Virus record (IMG/VR): IMGVR_UViG_3300044642_000699 | Location: 1-42,582 of that record | Direction: 5' to 3' (one strand) | DNA from: a virus | DNA: 42,582 nt | Part shown: positions 1 through 8,562 of the stretch, piece after piece | Position numbering within the stretch: position 1 is the stretch's first letter | Layout: each line of letters starts with the position of its first letter | Notes under the pieces: generated by a model | The model's input: the letters and a program-made list of their open reading frames with translations, nothing else | Databases searched by the model: none | What the model was told of the DNA's origin: nothing | Made by a program: the position numbers and the translations under genes

Positions 1-1167
1 TAGAGGCGCTGCGTGTCCACCAGAAGCAACAAGTGCCTGGCTTGAAACAGCGTTGATCTTGATCGAGTTAGACTCTGCATCGGTTGAGAGGGTGCGATCC
101 TCTGGGAACGAGGTGGTTACAGATGCAACAATGTGCTGCTCTCCGTCTCCTCCGTTAACACGACGAAGCGAGTGGATTCGCTTTTCCATAGCCTGAGCTA
201 CTTCGTACATGTCGTTGATTGTGCTACCAGCTGTGTAACCAGGAATGTCAGCACCAGCAGTAATTGCTACTGGAACTTCGGTAACCTGAACAACAGGCTG
301 GCGGTCAGCTGGGGCCTCGAAAGGCTGTTCGGCTGAAGCGGTCACTGGGGCCTGCTCTTCCTGCTCTTCTACAAGAGCGATTGATGATTCAATGTTTTCG
401 TTGGTTGTTTCTTCGGTTGATAGTTCAGAACCGTCTTCCTGATTTGTTGATGCTTGTGATGCCTCTGCTTCAACTTCTGAGTCAGCTGAGAATTCAGCTT
501 CCTCGGAAACTTCTGCACTTGCTTCGGTTGCCTCTGCGGTGTCAACAGTAGTCTCTTCGACCACTGCCTCTACCTCGACTGGAGCCTCGGCTACAGTCTC
601 TTCTGCAGAAAGCTCTGCTTCCGGAGCAGCGACCTCTTCGATAGCTGTCTCAGGTGCAACAGCCTCGGTAGTCGACTCTTCGGATGCGGATGCTGCGATA
701 GTTTCATCTACAGACATTTCTTTCTCCTTCTTCTTGTCTTCTTCCTCGACCATTTCCTCTTCGACTTCCTCGGTTTCCTCTACTTCTTCAGAAACTTCTT
801 CTACAGGTGCATCCTCAGATACATCTTCTGTAGCAGGCATTTCTTCAGCAATAGGCTCTTCCATGGACTCATCTTCGGTCATAGCCATATCTTCTTCTTG
901 CATGTCTTTAGCTTCACCCTTAACACGAGCGGTAGCTTCCGCTGCCTTAGCAGCAAGTTCTGCTGCTAACTCTTCACGACGAGAAAGCTCGCCGCGAACC
1001 ATGTCAATAGAGTCTGCTAGAGACTGCATAGCATCAACTGTTTCAGTAGTCGGGTCTTCGCCCTCAACCATTTCGAACTGGCTGACGATATCTGCCTGTA
1101 GTTCAGCGAGCTGTTCGTCGCTTAACTCAGACATTGCGTCTAGCTGAGTTTTAATTTGGTCGTACAC
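1..1167 (-). CDS. major capsid protein with acidic scaffold-like N-terminus (partial)
   Basis: The frame starts at GTG 1167, five bases behind a perfect AGGAGGT ribosome binding site (1171-1177), and runs off the left edge after 389 codons. Residues 1-80 look helical. A long low-complexity stretch follows, dominated by Glu, Ala, Val, Thr and Ser, as in scaffold or delta domains fused to HK97-fold capsid proteins. The last visible residues, ALVASGGHAAPL, resemble the ASGG.CAP segment near the N-terminal arm of actinophage major capsid proteins. It lies directly downstream of the capsid protease, the usual place for scaffold and capsid genes. The capsid assignment is inferred from context and this short motif, because the fold itself lies outside the window. 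Confidence 0.7.
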   Translation of the reverse strand, partial: MYDQIKTQLDAMSELSDEQLAELQADIVSQFEMVEGEDPTTETVDAMQSLADSIDMVRGELSRREELAAELAAKAAEATARVKGEAKDMQEEDMAMTEDESMEEPIAEEMPATEDVSEDAPVEEVSEEVEETEEVEEEMVEEEDKKKEKEMSVDETIAASASEESTTEAVAPETAIEEVAAPEAELSAEETVAEAPVEVEAVVEETTVDTAEATEASAEVSEEAEFSADSEVEAEASQASTNQEDGSELSTEETTNENIESSIALVEEQEEQAPVTASAEQPFEAPADRQPVVQVTEVPVAITAGADIPGYTAGSTINDMYEVAQAMEKRIHSLRRVNGGDGEQHIVASVTTSFPEDRTLSTDAESNSIKINAVSSQALVASGGHAAPL

Positions 1168-1288
1168 TGTACCTCCTAGGCCAGTTGTTGTCGGACGCAT
1201 TTTACGTCCTGTTTAATCAGTCAAGGTGGAGGGACCCAACACACGTCGGCGTGAGGCGCTCTACCTAGGTATAATTTTACCTTACTTT
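1168..1288 (-). promoter_or_regulatory. hairpin-rich leader ahead of the capsid gene
   Basis: This 121-base gap is the only sizeable one inside the left structural block. On the minus strand it starts with a 6-bp hairpin across the protease stop codon (1280-1298) and ends with a GGACG/CGTCC hairpin (1193-1209) just ahead of the capsid ribosome binding site. TTGACT followed by TAAAAT is present but only 14 bases apart, so a promoter is uncertain. A processed or boosted capsid mRNA would fit, but that is inference. Confidence 0.35.
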
Positions 1289-4200
1289 TTAGGTAAGGAG
1301 TCGGAGTAGCTTGCTCATCTCAGACTGAACTTCACCCTGAGAGTAGACGTCCGCTCCGGACATATAGGACCTCAGGCTTTGCGTGGCAATGTCCGCGTCC
1401 TCTTTACCAATCTTGGCTTCGACCCTCGTAATCATTTGTTCGATTAGGTCTTTAAGCCCAGTGGGCAAATCACTAAATTTTAGCTTGCTTGCCTCTTTAC
1501 CAAAGGGTAGTGGCAGGTTTGCAATTGTCTTACCAAGCTCTGCAGCTGTCAATCTGACGTTTTCTAGGGCTCTAGCGTTTAGGGCACCTGAATCTAGTCG
1601 GTCTATCATTCCCAATAGTTCGGTGCTAGCTCCAACTGAATTTGCGTAATCTCCGGCAAAGTCTAGGTTTTCGGCTTGCTCTGCTTTTTTGAGGGCTCTA
1701 GATAGTCCAGCAACACCTAAGTCCTGCTTTAAGCGGGCCAACACTGTGCGGTACTTACCCTTAGCATCTCTAGGCTGATTTACCCCTGACACATACTTAG
1801 GACGACCATCTTCGTCCCTATCTACGGTAGGGGCTTCACCTTTTTTTACTTCTTCAGCTGCCTTAATCTCTTCTTCAGTCTGCTTGTCAGCTTCTGCCTT
1901 AACGTCTATCAGTTCTTCAAGATCTTCGTCAGTAATCTCTTCTTCTGGCAGGGCAAACTCTGAGATCTTCGATCTCATTGAAGCAACGATAGACATGGCT
2001 TCCGCTGATCCAGCGTTAGCCCAGTTGTCTGGGATCAATGATTGCTTTTTTAGAGCACGAGCACGCTTTACGATGTGCTTACGAACAGATGCTCTTTTTG
2101 ACTTCTCTGCTCTACCATAAGCCCGTATTGCGTTCTTTAGATCTTCTTCGTTTCGAATAGGGTAAGAACCGTCAGGTAGAGCAAAACCTTTTTCAGACAG
2201 CTCTGCTCTTTCTTCTTCAGTAAATTTAGCAAGCTCAGTAATTGCAGAAGCAACTAGAGCTCTTTCTCGTAGCTCATCTGCTTTTCGTGTGGCCGAGTCA
2301 AGTGCAAATGCTCTAGCAGCTTTTTTAGCAGTACGAACTCTGCCTTTAAGGTCTGGAGAGGTTGATGCAAGCTGCGAAAGTAGAAGCGCCCTAGTCGCAA
2401 AGTGCTCTACGTGCTCACTCTTAAGAATTGCCATGTAGTTAGCACCAGCAGCAACCAAAGCCATAATCTTTCCAGAGGCAACTAGCGCACGAGCGATAGG
2501 GAATCCTGGAACGTTAACCTGACAAACTGCAACAAGCTCTAGAGCGCCGTTGATTGGTCTCCAGTCACCCGAAGGGGCAGAAGCACGTAGTGCACGGATC
2601 TGCATCTCGCTTGCATCTGGACGCAGTGAGCCGCATACGTAGATACCAAACTCATCTTCTCCGGCATGTACGTCTGCGATTGCAGAAGCTGTGTCGTCGT
2701 AGTGCTTAGCAGCCTGAGATGCGCTAGCGTGTAGGTCTGCGTGACCGCCAGCAAGAGTTAGCTGTCCAACTGGAACATCCTTGCCTGCATCAGTCTTAAC
2801 TACTCCAGTGTGGAAGTATGCGTACTTGCTACGAGAGCGCGGTGGACGAGTTGAGCGAGGCATACCAATGTGGTTTACGTGCCATGCTGCAATGTGTCCG
2901 TAGATGCGACCGCTTGGGTCTACAGTTAGAGGGGTTGGCTTAGTTAGCTTAGGGTCTTCAAACCACTCTTGTGGTGGTAGTACAGGTATCTCTGAGTCTA
3001 GAAATCCTGAAGCTAGTAGCGGCTCAACGTCAGTAAAGTCTGTGACAGACTCTTCATATACGCCATCTTGTGGGGTCATGTTTTCCTCCTGATCCCCCTC
3101 GGCATTAAGTAAAATAGAGCATTCTTGGAATGCCGGCTTAGCTACAATTGTAGCAGCCATTACGCGTGCCTTATTTATAGTGAGTTTGTCTTTACCGATT
3201 TCTTGCTCGTCATCGCCATCTGCAAGTTCAGATTTAGGCTTTTTATCTTCTTTTGCCTCAAACTGATCTAGGTCAACGGATACACCGCGAAGGAACCCGT
3301 TTCTAACAAGACGCTCTGCTTCTTTTCCATACGGGCCGTCGTCAAATACTCCTGACGCATTTCCTAGCCCGCCTTCAATTCTTTCTATGGTGTTAATTCT
3401 TCCAACTACTACAGAGCCATCGTGCCCTGATCCAGTTTTTATCTGCCAAAGTAGAGGGACTGGCAGGTCTCGCAGCGAGATAGAGCCCTTACGGAACTTC
3501 CTACCGTCTCCAGACTCTACTTCTTCTGGAACTAGCATTGGAATTGTGAAGCTTGAGCCTTTACCAGTTTTAATGGATGCAACTAGTCCAATTTTCTCTC
3601 GAGCATCTTTAGCTGCTGCTGATTGACTAGATCTTTGAATCATAGTCTCATCAAACGCTTCTTCTGAAACGTACAAGTTAGTCAAAGTACTAAAAGACTT
3701 ATCTTTCTTACCAGGGTTTAATTTGCTCCCGGTGTATACACCAGTTGCATCCTTGTGGCGAAGCTGGCAGTAGCCCTTCGCACGAGGGCCCATGTACTTA
3801 GAGAGGTTGCGGACGCAGCGGGTCCAGTCTCCGGGAGTACCCCAGCGGATCTTGGCAGCACCCTTACCGGATGTCCAGTAGCGTCGAAGTTCTTCGGCAT
3901 TGCCTCGGTTACGGTCTAGTCCACCAGCAGCCAGAATTGGCTCTACAACTTTTTCCCAGAACAAGAAGAATGGCAACCCAGTTGCAACAACTGGAGCTTT
4001 GCCATCAACCTGCAAGAGAACATCGTTCAAGATATCTTTGTCAGTTAGAGCTGCAACCGGTGGTGGCGAAGCTGACTTTAGATCGCGCAGAATTTGAGGA
4101 TTTGGTACCCACTTCTCGTCTTCTCTGACATAAGTAGTAGGCTCGGTAGATGATTTAGACGCAGGTACTATTGCTACTAAGTCCATAACCGCTTCAAGGT

Positions 4201-5590
4201 CGTCTGGAGATACTATGGCTAAGTATTTAGCAGGAACATCTGTAGTCTCTGGGGTTAGAGCTTCCTCTTTCTCAGCCGAAGCTAATATAGACGCCTCTTG
4301 AGCTACGTCTGAGCCCCATCTCTTTTGCACCCTATCTTTGTCCGCCTTATCGTAAGGTTTGTAGGACTGACGCATGCGTCTGACATAACTAGGAAAGTCG
4401 TCAAGCATAAGTTGAAGCTCGTCTGAAGTCATAGGGGGCAGCGAGCCCGGAAGGTGTGCCTTTGGCATATTAATTGGTGTTCTAGGTTCCCCAATTATGC
4501 CGGACAAATCTAAAGGTACATCTTGAAGTTTAGGTGTTGCTATAGGGCCAGGGATATTTTTTAGTGGCTGGCTGAATTTGCTATCAATAGTTACAGTTTT
4601 TCCACTGTCTAGTTTAACGTCGACTAACCCATTTTTTGCGTCTAGTTTGGTTATAGTTCCAGAGCCTCTTTGTATGTCTCCGCCCACGGCCACTCTCTGA
4701 CCTACAGTAGCAAATCTTCCAGTAGCGTCTCTTACCTGCTTTGATGCATTCTCTGAACGCTCGTCTTCGGTGTAGACACCGTCGCCTTCCCCTGAAAGAG
4801 GGACACCGGCAGAAGTTATAACTCTGTCTATGAAGTCAAAATCTTCTTCAGCTAGAGCGTCGTACATCATCTGAGTTTCCTCAGGGTCAATCTCCTCTAG
4901 AAGTACTGGAGTGAAAGGGCGCTCTTGTAGGAATGCAGAGATAACTACAGCAGAAGAAGGGTCCACCAAAACATGGGTCTTCTTTACTAAATCGTCTGGA
5001 TTATCTAGCTCTGAGTCATAGAGATAGACATCTCCATCGACGTCTCCCATGTTGTCCCAAACGGAACCATCCCAGACATAAATCTGACCATCAATGTCTA
5101 TTTTGTATAGTCTGTCGATTCCAGAGTTGTCTAGACGAACTCGGCACATAAACTCTGGACCAACGTTCGGGTCTAATTCATGCGCCATTTTGAAAGCGTT
5201 TAATTCGCTCTCTGGCTGTAAATCTTCTACACCGTATATGCCAGCAGAAGCAGTGGTAGATTCTTTTTTATTTACACGTTCTACAATTGCAGATGCCCAA
5301 CGCTGTCCAGCGTCTCCGCCCCAGAGTGCCCATGCAATACGACCGTTAGAAGGAAACTTGTCTTCGCCTGGTGCCCAGCCCTTACCCTTTTTATCAACTT
5401 CGTGACGAGGGAAGTATTTAGCAATGTGACGAATTTTCTCAATGCCAATCTGTCCGCCCTTAGCAAGAGTGCGTGCAGTATTCAATCCAACAGGTGTACC
5501 ACCGCGCTTGTACTCTTTACGCCATGCAAGAGCTTTTTTTGCTTCGGCCTGAACTCCACCTGGGATTGTATACATACGAGCATCGGACAT
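1289..5590 (-). CDS. mosaic capsid maturation protease / prohead protein
   Basis: This 1433-residue protein starts at ATG 5590 behind AGGAG. Residues 1-100 form the phage domain that runs from WRKEY to PRHEVDKKGKGW and IAWALWGGD. Residues 286-345 (RDATGRFATVGQRVAVGGD) look like a small beta-barrel. Residues 560-617 carry the YWTSGKGAAKIRWGTPGDW domain known from phage head proteins. Residues 680-830 resemble HK97-type (S78/U35) prohead proteases, with likely catalytic His723 in SGHDG and Ser771 in GVSVD. Residues 885-1045 (GRIYGHIAAWH, HYDD, SGDWRPINGALELV) are the actinophage capsid-protease/scaffold domain. The C-terminus is helical and charged. Ordinary prohead proteases have about 200-300 residues, so this is an unusually large fusion. 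It sits just upstream of the capsid gene. Confidence 0.82.
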   Translation of the reverse strand: MSDARMYTIPGGVQAEAKKALAWRKEYKRGGTPVGLNTARTLAKGGQIGIEKIRHIAKYFPRHEVDKKGKGWAPGEDKFPSNGRIAWALWGGDAGQRWASAIVERVNKKESTTASAGIYGVEDLQPESELNAFKMAHELDPNVGPEFMCRVRLDNSGIDRLYKIDIDGQIYVWDGSVWDNMGDVDGDVYLYDSELDNPDDLVKKTHVLVDPSSAVVISAFLQERPFTPVLLEEIDPEETQMMYDALAEEDFDFIDRVITSAGVPLSGEGDGVYTEDERSENASKQVRDATGRFATVGQRVAVGGDIQRGSGTITKLDAKNGLVDVKLDSGKTVTIDSKFSQPLKNIPGPIATPKLQDVPLDLSGIIGEPRTPINMPKAHLPGSLPPMTSDELQLMLDDFPSYVRRMRQSYKPYDKADKDRVQKRWGSDVAQEASILASAEKEEALTPETTDVPAKYLAIVSPDDLEAVMDLVAIVPASKSSTEPTTYVREDEKWVPNPQILRDLKSASPPPVAALTDKDILNDVLLQVDGKAPVVATGLPFFLFWEKVVEPILAAGGLDRNRGNAEELRRYWTSGKGAAKIRWGTPGDWTRCVRNLSKYMGPRAKGYCQLRHKDATGVYTGSKLNPGKKDKSFSTLTNLYVSEEAFDETMIQRSSQSAAAKDAREKIGLVASIKTGKGSSFTIPMLVPEEVESGDGRKFRKGSISLRDLPVPLLWQIKTGSGHDGSVVVGRINTIERIEGGLGNASGVFDDGPYGKEAERLVRNGFLRGVSVDLDQFEAKEDKKPKSELADGDDEQEIGKDKLTINKARVMAATIVAKPAFQECSILLNAEGDQEENMTPQDGVYEESVTDFTDVEPLLASGFLDSEIPVLPPQEWFEDPKLTKPTPLTVDPSGRIYGHIAAWHVNHIGMPRSTRPPRSRSKYAYFHTGVVKTDAGKDVPVGQLTLAGGHADLHASASQAAKHYDDTASAIADVHAGEDEFGIYVCGSLRPDASEMQIRALRASAPSGDWRPINGALELVAVCQVNVPGFPIARALVASGKIMALVAAGANYMAILKSEHVEHFATRALLLSQLASTSPDLKGRVRTAKKAARAFALDSATRKADELRERALVASAITELAKFTEEERAELSEKGFALPDGSYPIRNEEDLKNAIRAYGRAEKSKRASVRKHIVKRARALKKQSLIPDNWANAGSAEAMSIVASMRSKISEFALPEEEITDEDLEELIDVKAEADKQTEEEIKAAEEVKKGEAPTVDRDEDGRPKYVSGVNQPRDAKGKYRTVLARLKQDLGVAGLSRALKKAEQAENLDFAGDYANSVGASTELLGMIDRLDSGALNARALENVRLTAAELGKTIANLPLPFGKEASKLKFSDLPTGLKDLIEQMITRVEAKIGKEDADIATQSLRSYMSGADVYSQGEVQSEMSKLLRLLT

Positions 5591-5592
5591 AT

Positions 5593-5991
5593 TTATTCTC
5601 CTGGAATGCTTTCGGCTTCTTCGGCGCTCATGTACTCTCCAGAGTTGACCAGCTTGCAGGTTTCCTCTAGGTCAGCTCTGGTCAAGTCTTCGCCTCTAGC
5701 CCAGTCTTGGACTAAGTCTATTTCCCAGCTGTCTTCGTCGTCTGGGTCTGCAGATCCGCTGCCAGGAGTGTCGTCTTCGTTAGACCAGTCGTAAGACCAG
5801 ATTTCGTAGTCAGGGGAGTAGTATTTTGCTAGCATGTCTCTGGTACCCATGGTCCATTTTTCGCCTTTAGCGCGGACAGTGTTACCAAAGATGGTATACA
5901 TAGATACGTACTCGACCTCCCCGCTGTCTTTATTTACATAGAAGTAAATAGTGGGTTCGAGAGAGACGTTGAAAGTTTGCTCTTCAGCCAT
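5593..5991 (-). CDS. hypothetical acidic protein, structural operon
   Basis: This 132-residue protein starts at ATG 5991. I recognise no family. It begins with a beta-rich segment (FNVSLEPTIYFYVNKDSGEVEYVSMYTIFG) and ends very acidic, with many Asp, Glu and Trp residues. It stops two bases before the capsid protease start, so it is probably translated as part of the same head-gene transcript. Confidence 0.7.
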   Translation of the reverse strand: MAEEQTFNVSLEPTIYFYVNKDSGEVEYVSMYTIFGNTVRAKGEKWTMGTRDMLAKYYSPDYEIWSYDWSNEDDTPGSGSADPDDEDSWEIDLVQDWARGEDLTRADLEETCKLVNSGEYMSAEEAESIPGE

Positions 5992-6055
5992 AATGTCCTG
6001 ATCCTATTTCTCTACTAGCTAGTTGGATCTAGCTATAAGTTTATCATACTATTAA

Positions 6056-6406
6056 TTATTGTATGTTTAGTGCTTTTTTAAAGTAGTAGTCGTTGTACTG
6101 GGGGAAAGTAGCGCACAGCGACGAGAGCTTTTCTAGCGGTAAGGTCCTGATGTCCAGCTTCTGATATATAGGACCGTCATCAGTCTCTAGGGTGATGTTT
6201 ATCATGTAGAAGCCTTCAGGCTCTTGCTTATCTAGAGGACGTGCTAGACGCTCCTCTTCTGCCTTACGGTACTTAGCAGAGAGCTCATCTGACAGGGCAT
6301 AAAACTCTTCTTGATCTGCCTCGGGCCACTCTTCAATATCGTCTGGTAGCTGCCTAGTCGATATAAAATTAAAGTATAAGTCTCTATATTCGCTTAATTC
6401 GTTCAA
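6056..6406 (-). CDS. hypothetical protein, structural operon
   Basis: This 116-residue protein starts at TTG 6406, whose bases overlap the TGA stop of the upstream metallopeptidase gene. GGAG lies eight bases before it. The overlap indicates translational coupling. The sequence is acidic and mixed helix/strand, with no recognised domain. Its place between two head-associated genes suggests a virion or assembly role, which is only contextual. Confidence 0.7.
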   Translation of the reverse strand: MNELSEYRDLYFNFISTRQLPDDIEEWPEADQEEFYALSDELSAKYRKAEEERLARPLDKQEPEGFYMINITLETDDGPIYQKLDIRTLPLEKLSSLCATFPQYNDYYFKKALNIQ

Positions 6407-8556
6407 TTCTTCAGCTCCATAACTGCACTCCAGCCTCTCGCAGTAGCCACCATAATGTGCCTACCAAGGGTAGAAAACTTCTTTCCCTTGTCTTTTTTAT
6501 TGCCTCTGCCTATTTCTGCAATAAGTTTAGCTGTAACTTCTACTCCGTTTTTGTCCGCTATTGACTTTAGTTGGTTGAGAAGATCATTACTGATTACCCA
6601 ACCGTTTCTTCTTAGTTCAGCGATTAGCTGTAGCAGCGAGGTTTGGTCAGAGTTTGTTTTTCGTGCAATTTCTCTGCTGACTTCCATAAAGTCCATAGAA
6701 TTGTATCTTTCGCTATCTGCAGCATATTCGCTTAAAGCAGCATAAGCAAGCTTAACCCTCTTGTGATACATATCTCTTTCTGCTGAATCTGCAAAATCAA
6801 ACCCTTGAAGAGCCCACATGTAAGCGCCGTTTGGGTAGCTATCGGTGGCAGCTGCAGATGTTTTTATTCTGTCTGCTCCTATAGATTTATAGTATTCTAC
6901 CGCTGCTTTTGTGATCTTTTCCCCCAGGCCGAGACCTTGAACGCTGTCACCAAGCTTAAAAGATAGATGGCTGACTGTAATTTCGCCAGTATTTGGATCT
7001 ACTTTTAGAGCTCTAGACATTCCAGATCCTCCAGTATCCCGACCCTGGGAATCTAGTACGCTTGCCTCCCACGATAGAGTTACGCCAAGATGCCTACTAC
7101 TTCCTTTTCTATTTAATAGGGTCCTTAGATCTGCATTTTTTGTGTTATTACCCTTTGAAGTCATCTTTACGGTGTACCCGCCCAAATCCGCGTTTTCGTT
7201 TAAGTATTTTTCTAGTCCGTCTACAAAATTATCATTTTGGAAAATTTTTGGCAAAAGGGTCTCTAAGCTTAGTTCTTTTATTCCAACTTGGTTTTCTAAG
7301 AAATCTCTAAATTCTTTAGAAGCCTGCCCTGAGCCCAGGTACTTAGCAAAACTTTCGGCAAAGTGCTCACGAATGTTGTTTTCACCGTACTCTGAAACTT
7401 TTCTAGCCTTGACTTCAGCATAGGCTTCAGTGCTTGAGTTGTTGCTCCACCCCCAGGTGACGCCCAAAACATTGCTTTCAACTGTGTGGCCGTACTCATG
7501 TAGAACTGTCTCAACTATAGGATCTATCCTGAAAGCAGACGGTGTTTTAGAAGCGCTTTCGTGGTTGATAATAATCGTATTATTTGTGACTGTAGACGCT
7601 ATAAGGTCTAGAGATTCATTTTCATTAGTCATAGGCACAACGTTGCCGTACGTGTTTGTAGCTATGTTGACTCCCTGAACCCCCGAGAAGCCGTCTTTTT
7701 TAACCAAAGTAGTTACTCTTGTGTACTCAGCTGAGGCCAATTCGTTAGTTGCGCTAATGACTAACGAAGTCTTTTCAGGCCTGAGGCCGGTTGGAGTTAA
7801 ATTATTTGAATAAAAATTATTTAAAACTCCTACAGAAGCCCTATAAGGAGACATATCTACCGAAGGAGTTATGAACCCGTTTTTAGTTTGTTCAGTTCTT
7901 GTAACCTTGAAAGGCACTCGAATGGATCCAAAAGGCGAAACACTCTCCGAGCCCGAACTAGGTGTAAATTTTACCCCTCGCTCAAGGATACCGTCTACAG
8001 TTTCGTCAATCGTGAGATTCGGGTCGTCTGACCTAAGGAACTGGACAAAAAACGCTAAACTTTTTTCAAATTGCTCATTGTAAAAATTTGAACTGGGATT
8101 TTTTGCTCCAGCAATTTTTACCACAGCGCGAGCAAAACTTAAGTCTTGCGAGTCAAACGCCGCATTTCTTAGGATTGAAATGCTAGAGGCTGGAACTTCT
8201 TCGCCTAGGGAAATAGAGTTTTTATCTAGCTGATAACCGGTGCCAAGAAGGTCTCTAGCCGGGAAACTCGAGATTTGCATCGCTCTTCGGTGCATCTCAT
8301 CGCGCAGTAGGTATGCTCTTTTTGCAGCTGCTTCTAGGTTAGCTTCATAAGTAGCTCCACCATATCTACTTAAGTTTGCAAACTCTGGTAGGGCCCTTAC
8401 AGCTTTAGAATCTATAAACTCAGGGATGACTGCATTTGGTAGGGCTCTAACTTCAGAAGGGACGTCTTCCCAATCAGGTAAATCAAACTCGACGTCCGAG
8501 TCAGGATTTACTTGTACTTCTCTGAATGAGATGAGCCCCTGAGAGGGGCCTAAACT
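6403..8556 (-). CDS. HEYGH metallopeptidase + GNAT-like protein, expressed by -1 frameshift
   Basis: The first ATG in this frame is at 8295 (630 residues). The frame is open upstream to 8556 with no ATG, GTG or TTG codon and meets the A7 slippery site of the preceding gene. I therefore annotate it as the -1 extension, adding 87 residues before the 8295 Met. Numbered from that Met, HEYGH at 266-270 with Glu314 in EHFAESFAKYL gives a complete gluzincin-type zinc site, as in lethal-factor-like peptidases found in phage head toxins. Residues 425-505 look GNAT-like: QGLGLGEK at 453-460 fits the acetyl-CoA loop, and GAYMWALQGFDF resembles the GGY.WA..GF motif of head-delivered effector domains. No signal peptide is seen. 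Translation from an internal start at 8295 or 8280 is the alternative. Confidence 0.75.
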   Translation of the reverse strand, partial: SLGPSQGLISFREVQVNPDSDVEFDLPDWEDVPSEVRALPNAVIPEFIDSKAVRALPEFANLSRYGGATYEANLEAAAKRAYLLRDEMHRRAMQISSFPARDLLGTGYQLDKNSISLGEEVPASSISILRNAAFDSQDLSFARAVVKIAGAKNPSSNFYNEQFEKSLAFFVQFLRSDDPNLTIDETVDGILERGVKFTPSSGSESVSPFGSIRVPFKVTRTEQTKNGFITPSVDMSPYRASVGVLNNFYSNNLTPTGLRPEKTSLVISATNELASAEYTRVTTLVKKDGFSGVQGVNIATNTYGNVVPMTNENESLDLIASTVTNNTIIINHESASKTPSAFRIDPIVETVLHEYGHTVESNVLGVTWGWSNNSSTEAYAEVKARKVSEYGENNIREHFAESFAKYLGSGQASKEFRDFLENQVGIKELSLETLLPKIFQNDNFVDGLEKYLNENADLGGYTVKMTSKGNNTKNADLRTLLNRKGSSRHLGVTLSWEASVLDSQGRDTGGSGMSRALKVDPNTGEITVSHLSFKLGDSVQGLGLGEKITKAAVEYYKSIGADRIKTSAAATDSYPNGAYMWALQGFDFADSAERDMYHKRVKLAYAALSEYAADSERYNSMDFMEVSREIARKTNSDQTSLLQLIAELRRNGWVISNDLLNQLKSIADKNGVEVTAKLIAEIGRGNKKDKGKKFSTLGRHIMVATARGWSAVMELKN

Positions 8557-8562
8557 TTTTTT
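8535..8562 (-). promoter_or_regulatory. programmed -1 ribosomal frameshift signal
   Basis: In the frame of the 1036-residue gene the codons read CCA AAA AAA GTT TAG, giving the slippery heptamer A_AAA_AAA at 8562-8556. Five bases later comes a stem of one G-U and five Watson-Crick pairs (GGCCCC with GGGGCT, loop TCTCA, 8550-8534). Slippage by -1 enters the open frame of the metallopeptidase. All three classical parts (heptamer, short spacer, hairpin) are present. A homopolymer sequencing error in the A7 run is the competing explanation. Confidence 0.75.

Noticed and set aside
539-1147. A 202-residue plus-strand frame rich in Ser, Thr and Ala
   Set aside because: It is the antisense of the Glu/Ala-rich stretch of the capsid gene; GAA/GCA/ACA codons read backwards give Ser/Thr/Ala runs. 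The minus frame has a perfect ribosome binding site and matches the operon.
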